Origin: Gymnorhina tibicen
Taxonomy: Eukaryota > Chordata > Aves > Passeriformes > Artamidae
DNA length: 64,000 nucleotides
Assembly (NCBI GenBank): GCA_013399875.1
Contig: VXAZ01002278.1
Location: forward strand, 5,252-69,251
Direction of reading: 5' to 3'
The stretch's first letter is position 1. The number at the start of each line of letters is the position of its first letter. The notes under the pieces were generated by a model. The model had not been told where the DNA came from and made no database searches. It worked only from the letters and a program-made list of their open reading frames with translations. Made by a program: the position numbers and the translations under genes. Shown here one piece after another: positions 1 to 11,025 of this stretch.

Positions 1-1637
1 GGGGGGGGGTCACCCCTTCTATTCATCTCTTTCTCTAAAGAAATGGGGAGAAGAAAAGGTTCCTTCTACCTCTGGTCTGCCTTCTGCCACAGAGTATCTT
101 TAAGCTTTATTTCTAATAGCAAGTGCAGTGGCACAGCTTCAAGGTCACCACTTTCTCTTCTGCTGTCTCCCCTGCAGAGCAGGCTCCCAGAGATGGACCA
201 ACTCACTGCCCAGCAACTCACTCGCAGCTTCTTTCCCAGCACCTACCTGGTTACAGCCACACCCTTCAGCTGCTTCACCCCTCTGGGAAAAAAAGCTACT
301 TAAACATTACTTTACCTGGATAAAATCTACTATCTAGAGGGTTCTATTAAGACTCAGTGGGCTTCTGCAGACCTTCAGGACATTCCTTGACACTGCCAGT
401 CATCTTCTACCCTGAGCAACATAGGGCATAGCCAAGAAAAGTGTTTTATGAATAACACCAATGTCAGGCATATTTTGTCCAAGTTACCTGCTTCTGTTCA
501 TCCCATGAGCTCCTGCATCAAGAGCAAGCCTGGAAATATCTGAAGGGCAAGAGAAATTTTCCTCCTTTCCTTGGATTTTTACTGAATACAATAAATAGAA
601 TACAGATATCAGTGAGAAAAGCAATTTTCTCTCACTGTGAACACATCCCTCCACTGCATTACAAGTTCTACAGGAACCTTGCACTTCACTGCCTTTTTTT
701 TATTTTGCAGCACCCTTCCCCCCCCACCCCTTAATCAATGTCCAGTAACAGCTCACTAATTCACTTCCGTATGTTGGTACTGTTATTCTACAGGTAGATC
801 CCAGATGAACTACCTGTAGCAGAGTGAACCAAAGGCCTCAGTGAGATGAAGTAAAAATTCTTAATCTGCAATGACAGTGTACCAGAAGAGGTTCAGTATA
901 TTGATGTAAATACCATATATAACTTGGGCAGTCAAGCAGTCCCTGTGCAAAAACTTTTTGGTAAGATTTTCCAAAAAATAGGATGCTGTTCTCCAGAGGG
1001 ACTATTAGCTTGAGGCCAAACTGTGTTCAGCTTCTAAGCAGTGCCAAAAAAACCCACCCACAGTTTCAGAGCATGGCTTGTTAGCCAAGCTGTGAGGTCA
1101 ACAGATCAACGTGTGGCATTTCTAAGCAAATAGTTTGTTGCTGACCACAATCAAACATTGTGATTTGGCCACATAGTGTTTTTTTATTTTGTTCAAGTCA
1201 CATCACTCAGTTTATTCCCACAGAAGGTGTTTCTCCCAGTGTCGTTGCAGTCTTTCCAGCTGACAGATATGGCCACCTCCAGAGATCCAGCAATTCTTCA
1301 AAAATTGTTATCTCAGTGTGGTGTCTGACTTTGACTCACTGCTCTTTTCCATGGTACTGTGCATACTCAGGTACAGAGTGGCAGAGGGCAAATGAATGTG
1401 TTTACAATATTCCTGGATTGGGTGTCCTTCTACCCAGAAGAATTTTTGATTTCTTTAAGCATATTATTCTGAATACTAACTTCATATTTTATCTTCTACA
1501 GTAGATAACATCAAGCACACTGCACCAGTTTCCTGCCAAAGCATATGAACCTCAACTAAACACTAACTACTACATACTAGTATGTAATACCACAAAAAAG
1601 AGAACATATTTTCTATGTTTTACAGTGCCATGCAGAC

Positions 1638-2283
1638 AAAAAGGCTGAACATGACCCAGCAGTGTGCCCAGGTGGCCAAGAAGGCCAATAGCATCCCAGC
1701 TTTTATCAAGAACAGTGTGTCCAGAGGGACTAGAGAAGTTATTCTCCCTCTGTAATGAGCACTGGTGAGGCCATACCTCAAGTCTTGTGTCACGTTTTGG
1801 GGTCCTCTCTTTAAGAACGAGACGGAGGTGCTGGAGTAAGTCCAGAGGAGGACAAGGATGGTGAAGAGTCTGGAGCACAAGCCCTGTGAGGAGCAGCTGA
1901 GGGAGCTGGGGGTGTTTAGACTGAATGAAAGGGGGCTCAGGGGAGACCTTACTGCTCTCTACAGCTCCCTGAAAGGAGGGTGCAGCCAGGTGGAGGTCGG
2001 TCTCTTCTCCCAGACAACCAATGACAAGACAAGAGGACACAGGCTTAAGCGGCACCAGAGGAGGTTTAGGTTGGACATTAGGAAGAATTTCCTTACAGAA
2101 TGGGTGATTAGACATTGAAATGGGCTGCCCAGGGAGGTGGTGGAGTCACTGTCTCTGGAGGTGTTTAAGACAAGGCTGGATGTGGTACTAAGAGCCATGG
2201 TCTACTGAAAATGGTGATTTTAAGTCATAGGCTGGACTCAATGATGTAAGATATCTCTTCCAACGTAACTGATTCTGTGATAG
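1638..2283 (+). repeat. CR1 LINE, 3' end (ORF2 C-terminus and 3' UTR)
   Basis: CR1 is the dominant avian non-LTR retrotransposon. This copy shows the C-terminal ORF2 region after the reverse transcriptase (frames reading [20 protein letters not shown]), then the typical 3' UTR with a block like GGGCTGCCCAGGGAGGTGGTGG and the terminal GATTCTGTGAT. The coding part is broken by stops and frame changes. It is truncated at its 5' end, as most CR1 copies are. From about 1858 to 2205 it is nearly identical to the copy at 5983-6325. Confidence 0.95.
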
Positions 2284-2394
2284 AAAAAATAATTATATTA
2301 GCTAAAATATATTGCTTGCTTATTTACTAAAACTTGAGAAGGATTTTGATATCTTTTAAATGAAGGAAAAGTCATCACTCTATTAGCTCTGAAA

Positions 2395-2925
2395 TCATCA
2401 ACACAGGGTACAGCAGTGGCCAAAAACAAAACCAAGAAAATGCTGGGCATCACTTGGAATGATATTGTGAAAAAAACAGAGGGCATTTTGCCACTATTTA
2501 AAGCCTTGAAGTTTTACCACAAGTTCAATCACACCTTGAATGTTTTACCTAGCTCTGGTCTCTGCATCCTGAGTACAACATAGCTGAGCTTGATTAATAA
2601 GGAAGAACTAAAGCGAGTGAGAGGATAGAGCCTCTCTTACAGGGCAAGATGGTCTCTAAGGAGGAATAAGAGCAAGTCTTCTGAAATCATGAGGGTAGTG
2701 GGAAAGGCAAATGCAGAACTGCTATCCACTGAATCCTGCAATACTAGAGCTAGGACAACATTGGTGAAATCAGGAAATTGCTTAAGGCAGAGGAAAGAAA
2801 GCACCTGACATAGCAGATAGTGAACTAACTGCCTCAGGAGATTGTGAAGAAAAACATTATTACCAAGTACAAAAAAAGAAGGATTAGACAAATAAGAGAA
2901 ATATATCCAGAAATTAATACTAAAA
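2395..2925 (+). repeat. Ancient CR1/L3-like LINE relic
   Basis: The order of blocks fits the old CR1-L3 type of amniote LINE: an AAAATGCTGGGCATCA-like block near 2438, a degraded region around 2520-2600 corresponding to the conserved histidine-leucine-glutamate-tyrosine stretch, ACTAGAGCTAGGACAACA near 2742, CACCTGACATAGCAGATAGT-like sequence near 2801, and GAAAAACATTATTACCAAGT then AAAAAAAGAAGGATTAGACAAAT near 2848-2893. No frame is open across it. Divergence is clearly much higher than in the neighbouring CR1 copies, so it is much older. Borders are approximate. Confidence 0.6.
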
Positions 2926-5626
2926 TGAATAGGCATGAAGTGTTAAAATTCCTAATATAATAATTAAAAAAACCCTTTAGTGAATTTGGGTAGGAAGGAG
3001 ATCATCTATTAGTTTTCTTGTTTTTCTGAAGCAATATGAGAGTTCTGTTCATCCTAGCATGGGTTAAACCCACGTCTCCATTTGTCAAACAGATACACAT
3101 GACAATAAACATGCCACTGATGTCAATACAGCAGCTGCCCTTTCAACATATCTGATCAGTCATAAGCAAAATTCTAGCACAGGAATTAGGAACTGGGGGC
3201 ATACCTATCATGATTTCAAACATAATCTTCATGCAAACACAAGAAAAAGGAAAATTCTACTTCTCTTAAAATATCTTATATCAAAAGTAGTAGGAACTAC
3301 CTTGTTAGCTTATCTGAAAAACTGCATGACTATCTTCTGTGTTAACAGGCACATATAGAAAGAATCACCCTTCTTGTTCTATGCCCTCCAATGAAAAATA
3401 CTAATACTAAGGACTCAAAACACAATGAAGGCATCAGCATTCCATATCTCCACTCTGAACCTATGTCCCTCCTATACTGCCAAAATCATAGATACCTAGT
3501 AATAAAAAAAGCCCCAAAACACCCAAACCCACACCAAAACTATTCCTTCAGAAAGAAGTACTTCATTTTATGCCCTGGGGTGGGGGTGGGAAGGTGACTT
3601 TAATAACAGCTTTCCAGTAATCTCAAATCTCTCACTTCTGTGGTCAGGATTCTGACTGCCACTTGCATCTAGCAAGATAGGGGTTTGTCCTCCTGGCTTC
3701 AGAGCTGGTCAGTGCCTGTATTAGGGTGTATGGTCAGTTCTCAGGAAAAGGGAAAAGCGTGATAAATTACCATCTCAGTGAGTTGCTTGACAGCACTGGC
3801 TACAGGGGAAAAAATGTTTATTGTTACATCATAATTAATTTCACTAATGAATAAAGCAGACAAAGGAGTGGTAAGAGACAAGCATTGTCTTGGTTCCTAG
3901 CTACATAAAAGTCCCACCATGGCACAGGAATAGTCTTTCCTGCAAAACACCATGACTGGACTGCATCTTCTCTGCCATTCTGTCTTCCCCTCAGAGCACC
4001 ACAAGAAGAGTTCTGAACATGTACAAGGCCTCTTCTCCCTCAGGCACTATCTCCACCAAAAAAAACCATGACTCCTGGGTAATTTTTTCTCTACCCTGAA
4101 TGTTATCTGCAAGCCTGCCGTGTATTAACAAATTGTTATTAACAAAACATTCCCTTTTAAGACCTATGCTATTCAATCTGCTTGTGACTCCAATACAGTT
4201 AAAATTATAAACTCACTTGACAACTGCCAATGTGGCCTTGACAAAGCCAAAACAGACAAGAGGACTTTCATAGACATCAATGCACAGCTATGACTGCACA
4301 TTTCAAGAAAAGCAGAACAGGGTACCAAGAGGAGCAGAGGTATTCCTAAATGATGTCAGAACAAGGCTAGCAGCACAGGCCCAGCTCGTATGAACTCACC
4401 TTAGAGCTGTTAACCTGTTGCATGACTTTCCAACTTGCAAATAAATAATTTGATATTCAGGCATTAACAACCAGCTGGAGCACTGTCAACCTCAACTGGA
4501 CTCCTGCTTCTGGAGGGAAAAACACCAGACTCTTCCAGTACATGGCAATATCAAGGACAGCTGATTGAGACTGGACTAGACAAACACTGAGTGCATCATG
4601 TTGACATACCCCAAATCTTTGTCATTTTGTATGACTTCCAGTTAAACAAATTTTTCATCTGCCTTTCCGGTATCAAAGTACTCATTACACTGATTTATGA
4701 CAGACTAGTCATTGAAGAACTGCTTCTTGGATTAGGAAATATGGATTAGGAAAAAGGGCATGATGAAAGCTAATTGAAATAATCCATCTTTGGTTAATTC
4801 CACCAGCTACTCGCCCATACCCTCTTCTAGAATTTTTTTCTGCAATAATCATGGGTTACTGCTGATACAGTACTATCTGTAGCATTTTAGAGCATTCCTT
4901 TGGGACCTCAAATGATTTTATATTATCTCATTTTAATTATGCATACACATTATAATGTAGGGATTTGAAGATAAGAAAATATGAAGCCCTGGGATGCTTT
5001 ATTATATAAGAAATAAAAAACCATTGATTTATTTATTACCTAAACCAGAACATTGAAAATAAATAACAAAATAGAAATCTGGGCCCAAGTGTGATCAGTC
5101 TTTGGATCTATCTGTTCATACTCCCTTGACTGTTCACATCCTGTTCATGCACAGCATCTCAGGCTTTCCCAGCTGTGGACCTTCTCAGGGCTCTGATCTG
5201 TGAACAAGAACAGTGAAGAGAGGCACAGAGCAAAAATATCTGCGCTTTCCATAAAGTCTGCGGGGACGCTACGTATGCTGTGGATTGAATGATTTCTGCA
5301 ATTAAAACTTTCTTCATAGGAATTTTATATCTTTGCATGCCATGCCAGCAGAATAACCTTGGGCATTATAGTGAACTATAGAATATCCTTTTTTCTGCAC
5401 ACAGTTCAATGCACAAAACAAAAGAAAACCTTCTCTCCCCATCAAGCTATCATGTTTTCTGGAAAAACAATGGGAATTAACCAAAAAAGAAATTTTTTCT
5501 TTTTAAAAAGAAAATTAAGAAATTAAGAAAAGGAAATTAACAGTAATGCCAAAACTGTACGTATTCAAGGCCTCTACCCCAGTCCTGACAGGCTACATTG
5601 CAAATGCCGATTTAAAAAGAAAATAA

Positions 5627-6334
5627 CTGGCTGGACGGCCAGGCCCACAGACTGGTAGTGAAATGGGTTACATCCAGTTGGTAGCCTGTCACTAGTGGTA
5701 TTCCCCAGGGATCAGTGTTGGGGCCAGTCCTGCATAATATCTTTACTAATGATCTTGGTGAGGGGATCGAGTCCACCATTAGCAGATTTGCAGATGACAC
5801 CAAGTTGAGTGTAAGTGTTGATCTGCTGGTGGGTAGGAGGGTTCTCCAAAGGGACCTGGACAGACTGGGGAGATGGACCACACTGGTGAGGCCACACCTT
5901 GAGTGCTGTGTCCAGTTCTGGGCCCCTCAATTCAGGAAGGATGTTGAGATGCTCAAACATGTCCAGAGAAAGGCAAGAAGGCTGGTGAAGGGTCTGGAGC
6001 ACAAGCCCTGTGAGGAGCAGCTGAGGGAGCTGGGGGTGTTTAGACTGGATGAAAGGGGGCTCAGGGGAGACCTTACTGCTCTCTACAGCTCCCTGACAGG
6101 AGGGTGCAGCCCGGTGGGGGTCGGTCTCTTCTCCCAGACAACCAATGACAAGACAAGAGGACACAGTCTTAAGCTGCACCAGGGGAGGTTTAGGTTGGAC
6201 ATTAGGAAGAATTTCCTTACAGAATGGGTGATTAGACATTGAAATGGGCTGCCCAGGGAGGTGGTGGAGTCACCATCCCTGGAGGTGTTTAAGACAAGGC
6301 TGGATGTGGCGCTTGGTGCCATGGTCTAGTTGAC
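5627..6334 (+). repeat. CR1 LINE with RT fragment, internal deletion
   Basis: The frame at 5715-6242 is open for 175 codons and carries [12 protein letters not shown] and the reverse-transcriptase catalytic block FADDTKLS. It then jumps from a DLDRLGRW block to [10 protein letters not shown], skipping the roughly 100-residue segment normally between them; the junction lies near 5878-5882. The deletion kept the reading frame, which makes the ORF look more intact than it is. The 3' end stops at the GCCATGGTCTAG block, before the usual terminal short repeats, where an LTR fragment begins. Not functional: both ends are missing. Confidence 0.95.
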
Positions 6335-6335
6335 A

Positions 6336-6925
6336 AGTTTGGGCTGTGAATCCATGGGAATTCCATGGAGAGAGGGGTCCATGATGGAGCACCTGTCCTT
6401 GCCAAGAGGACTGCACCCTGTGGAAGAGCGACCCACGCTGCAGCAGTTTTGGGAGGACTGTTGCCCGTGGGATGGACTCACGTTGCAGCAGGTCACAGAG
6501 AGCTGTTGTTCGTGAGATGGAGCCACATCGGAGAAGTTCATGGAGAATTGTCTCTTATGGGAGGAATCCCACAGTGCAGCAGAGGAAGGTTTCCTCTCCC
6601 TAAGCACTGGGAGAAACAACTTCTGATGAACTGACCATAAACCTCATTTTCCATCTCTCTATGCCACTGAAGGAGAAAGTAGAGCTGGGAAGGAGGGAGG
6701 GGTGGGGGGGAAAGACATTTTTAAAGTCTTATTTTACTTCTCATTATCCTGCTCTGATTTTGTCAGTAATAAATTCAATTAATATCTCCAATTCCAGCCT
6801 TTTTTCCTGTGATCTCTCCTGGTCCTTATCTCAATTCATGGACCCTTCATTATATTTTCTCTTCCCTGTGAGAGGTCCAGCTGTGGAGGAAAGAGAAAGA
6901 AAGGCTTTGGTGGGTTCCAGGCATC
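6336..6925 (+). mobile_element. Avian endogenous retrovirus LTR fragment
   Basis: This is the avian LTR type with several diverged units of a CCCACGCTGCAGCAG-like motif (about 6430-6585), then ACTGACCATAAACCTCATTT-like sequence, an AATAAA polyadenylation signal at 6768-6773, and a GT-rich downstream part ending in a GGCTTTGGTGGG block. The 5' part and the last bases (normally ending CA) are missing, so no target duplication can be read. No retroviral coding sequence is attached. The family name cannot be fixed from sequence alone; I recognise it as a common bird LTR. Confidence 0.8.
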
Positions 6926-9900
6926 ACCACTACAAGCAGCATCACTCTTCTAAGGCTGAGCATATTTCTCCATTTAAAAGATTATAAAAATCATTCAAAA
7001 ATCTATATACACTGCTTGTGTTGCAGTCTGCTGAGCCTCCAGTGCACATTCAGAGGCCAAATCATTTGAGAAAAATAAGTTAAATACTTGCTACTTTCTC
7101 ATTACAATTTTTTAAAAGGCATTGGAAAAATTGCCTAATTAAAAACAGAAAGCGTTATCTTTAGTCTTTCTCAAATATGTTTAAAATGTGCAGCTTCAGT
7201 GCCTTGCTATGGAAACAGTATTTCCAAAAATAAGGACAGATCTTCTAAATCCATGTTGACACCCATTAAGACGATGAGCTGAGAAGCACGGAAGTGCATT
7301 AAGATTTGGACTTCATTGGGTTTCAGGTAGTCTATTACTACATAAGCAAAAGAGATCAAGACAACAACCCCCATGGCCACTGAAGTTAATCTGTGAATTA
7401 CCATCCTGACACCAGCTCACTCTAGAGAAAACAGTGACCAAGGACCACACAGAACCACCTTCCACAGTGACAGCCAGAAATATTTTCCACAGAATTTCTT
7501 CTTTAGCAATATGTCTTAGAATGCCTTGACATCCAAAGGCAGGCACTGATTTTATTTCAAAAGCATAGCTATGGAAGCGGTTGTTAATTAAAACAAGAGA
7601 AGATGAAAGTGAGTGGCTGGAAAGGTACAATGTGACTGACAATATTCATAGTTGTCCTTAGCAGTGTAATAAAATGCAGTGACAGGCAAGCACTCAGCAT
7701 CATCTGTTGCCCCAGGCACTTCTGGCCTTTGAACAGGTAGTGTGCACGTATTTTTCAGAATACTACAGGGATTTTTTCTATAATATCATAGACATAGTGA
7801 TAACTTCAGCTAGGTCATTCTCCACCTTCATTTTCTGAAAATAGTTTCACATGTTAAACCACAGAGTAACTCAAGGATTACAGTCAAGCCTAGCCTATAA
7901 AAGGTAGGACAGAAATGAAGCGTCAGTAATCTGAGGTGACAACTGTTAAATTTTCTTCCTGCAAGTGATGTTTAAATCCTGAATAGTGTCTCTACCCATG
8001 TTACACTAGTTTCAAGGAAATCAAACCTTTACCCCATACACACACAGCTTCATGTACTGAATAGATGATTTTTTTACATCAGCTATTTCTATGGAAGAGT
8101 AGGAAAACTAGTTCTTTTTAAGAACTGTAAGTCTCTCTCATGCCTCCAAGATGCTTCATTAAAAATTTATTCCTGTAAAGCTTTTACAAAGACTGCATCG
8201 ACAATAATCCACATGAGGAATTAACCACAGGGTTAATTAATGTTCTGAACCAAAGAGTGGCATGGCAATGTGACAGAATGTCTTACTGTAACTTAATTTC
8301 ATCATCTAAATGGAGACCACAGACACCCATCAGATTTCCACCCAGCTGAAGAAGTGAGAGAGCAGCTCTGACCTGTATAGGCACAGACAGTAACAGAAAT
8401 GCAAAGCACTATTATTCTCACTCAGCTGACTGTACATACAGCTGTGAGGTACAGATGGCTTTTAAGCCAAAGGGTGACAATGTTCTTAGTTTATTTTCAA
8501 AACATCGTAAGAACACACAAGAACAAATATGATTGTCAAGTGAACACAGGAGCACTAAAAAAAAAAAGGCAAAACAAAAATCTACCAAGAAGCCAACTAG
8601 TCTTAAAGGTTTCATGACTGTCCTCTGTCAAATGCTAACGAACACTTTTCTGCTGGAATTTCACCAATCATTTCAATTCAAGGAAAAGAAAAATAACTCC
8701 AGCCAATCTAGAGCATCACCTTCAATGTGACCCTCTGCTTTGGTCATGAAGCATATTCTCAGAGGTGGGTTACATGACTGCACTTCACTTGCTCATTTGA
8801 GGGGCATTTTCTGTATTTTTTTATTGTGTAAGACACATGGGAAGAAATGAAAAAAGCTTCCCAAATAACTATATCAGGAAACTATTAAGCTGATCAGATA
8901 CAAAAAAGTGTTGAATTAATGATGTCTCAAATTATTTCTCCTTTTTAAGCTCTTAATGGTATTAGTTTTTATAAAAGACTGTAACCCATTTCTCACACAG
9001 AAATTTGACTTTAAAAATTCATCTGAAATATCCCAGCATACTCACAGCACAGTACACATCAGTGAGCCAAATCTTGGTGTTTTGCATTTCAATAAAACTT
9101 ATCCTGGGACAATATCCAAGAAGTTTTTAAAAAGTCAATTAATTTAGACTCTTGAAATAGAAAGGTCTATACAAAGCTTATACTCTGGATCATAAAAGGG
9201 AAAATGTTCATCCAAGGACAAACAGTAACAAATAATGAAAATCCACTGACGTCCTGGTTTACAACCTGTTCACTCAGCTGAACAGTTTCAGTATTTCATC
9301 CAAGATAAATAGCTATAATATGAACGGCATGCTCCAGCTGTTCTTTACAAACTATAAATGTACCATTCAGCAGAACGCAAGCTGTTTCTGAAACTTTCAG
9401 TATGAGGCCAGTGACAATGGGATCACCCACATTCATGAAGTGACTTGTGAGCATAAGAACTTGCAGTGCTCAGTTCATCAATGAAGAACCCAAGGCAACA
9501 AGTGCTGAGGCACTCGGTGCTTCTGCAGCAGTCAGCAGTGTGGCCTGCTCACTAACAAGGTGGTAAAATGTACATACAGATTACTGTATGTACAGTAGCT
9601 GCTGCAGAGCTCAAAAGAGCTGTTACTTTCCTACATTATCCCCCCCACGTACACTTCTTGGAAAAATGCCCAGACCAACAGAATACTCACAATGACCAGC
9701 AGGAAGGACAAAGCTCCCATTCATTAAGTACGACTGAGCTGTTGTACAGCTCTGTTTTCACAGCATAAATTTCAAAATTCCAACATAAGCAGCAAGAATT
9801 CTTACCCTCCATAGCAGCTGTACTTGAAAAGTATAAATACATTTCACCCCTACATCAGTTCGCTAAACAACTATCAGTACTTTGAAAAGACTATCTTATT

Positions 9901-9996
9901 TGTGATCCTAAAGACACACACAAGAGTAAATTCAGTGAGACTATACATATACCTGTTGAAATTGTCAGACCTGAATTAAACTTCCCAGATTACTTC

Positions 9997-10170
9997 AGGG
10001 GGAAAAAAAAAAAAGGAAAGAAAGAAAGAGAGAAAGAAAGAAAGAGAAAAGAGAGAAAGAGAGAAAGAGAAAAAGAGAGAGAGAAAAAAGAGAGAAAGAG
10101 AGAAAGAAAGAGAGAAGGAGAAAAGAAAGAGAGAGAGAGAAAGAAAGAGAGAAAGAAAGAAAAAAAGAGC
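9997..10170. repeat. Pure-purine tract, (GAAA/GA)n-like, 174 nt
   Basis: Every base from 9997 to 10170 is A or G on the plus strand: it opens with GGGGG and an A run and continues as irregular mixtures of GAAA, GA and GAAAA units. On the FRMD3 sense (minus) strand it is pure pyrimidine. It lies 345 bases downstream of the 79-nt exon. The long open frames on both strands here are only translations of this tract. Confidence 0.97.
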
Positions 10171-10442
10171 GAGCTAAGACACAAAAGGAACTTTTCCCTG
10201 CCAGGGAAAGAACCATGATCTTTGCCCAATCATTTGACCATTGCATCAGTTCCTGAAGGTTCTTGGATAACATAACTACTTCTCTGTATGTTATGGAAAA
10301 GTTCCCTTAAACTGCTTTTAAAAATCTATAGGTATCACAATAAAAAGAAAGTGATCAGTATTGCAAATGTCAGCCTATGCTAATTTTAGCAGAAATAGCG
10401 AGAAACCTACCCTACACAACAATCTGCCTTTTCTTGAACTTA

Positions 10443-10682
<240 letters not shown>

Positions 10683-10822
10683 TTAGTTAGGTTGGTTTAG
10701 GCAGAGATCCAAACAAGAGCAGTAAATATTATATGTGCGTTATTTTGGGCTGGGTCTTTTTGGCAAACAGTAAGCAATGACAATACTACAAAGCTGAAGA
10801 AACCATTTAGTTTATGAAACCA

Positions 10823-10871
10823 AATAGAAATATTTCTGTAACATTCCTAATAACAATAGAAATATTTCTGT
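10823..10871. repeat. 17-nt direct repeat with internal palindrome
   Basis: AATAGAAATATTTCTGT occurs identically at 10823-10839 and 10855-10871. Each copy contains the palindrome AGAAATATTTCT. The spacing is 32 bases start to start. Confidence 0.9.
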
Positions 10872-10937
10872 TTCCAGTATTTAATAAGACTATAGTACCT
10901 AATTGTTTCAATATCAGGCCCAATGTACAATCTTTTC

Positions 10938-11025
10938 AAGAGAAAAGAAAGGGGGGGAAAAGGAAGGGGAAAGGGGAAAGGGGGAAGGGGAAAGGGGGAA
11001 AAGGGAAAGGAGAAAGAGGAAAGGA
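10938..11025. repeat. Purine tract with G4 runs, 88 nt
   Basis: From 10938 to 11025 all bases are A or G. It contains at least six runs of four or more G separated by two to four A or A-rich spacers, which fits the formal pattern of a G-quadruplex on the plus strand, the FRMD3 template strand. It lies 343 bases upstream of the 79-nt exon in gene orientation. Confidence 0.95.

Noticed and set aside
5715..6242. A 175-codon protein-coding gene
   Set aside because: It is a CR1 ORF2 fragment with an internal deletion and no start or promoter of its own.
9990..10273. Ser/Phe/Leu-rich open frames on the minus strand
   Set aside because: They are translations of the pure-purine tract and have no family signal.
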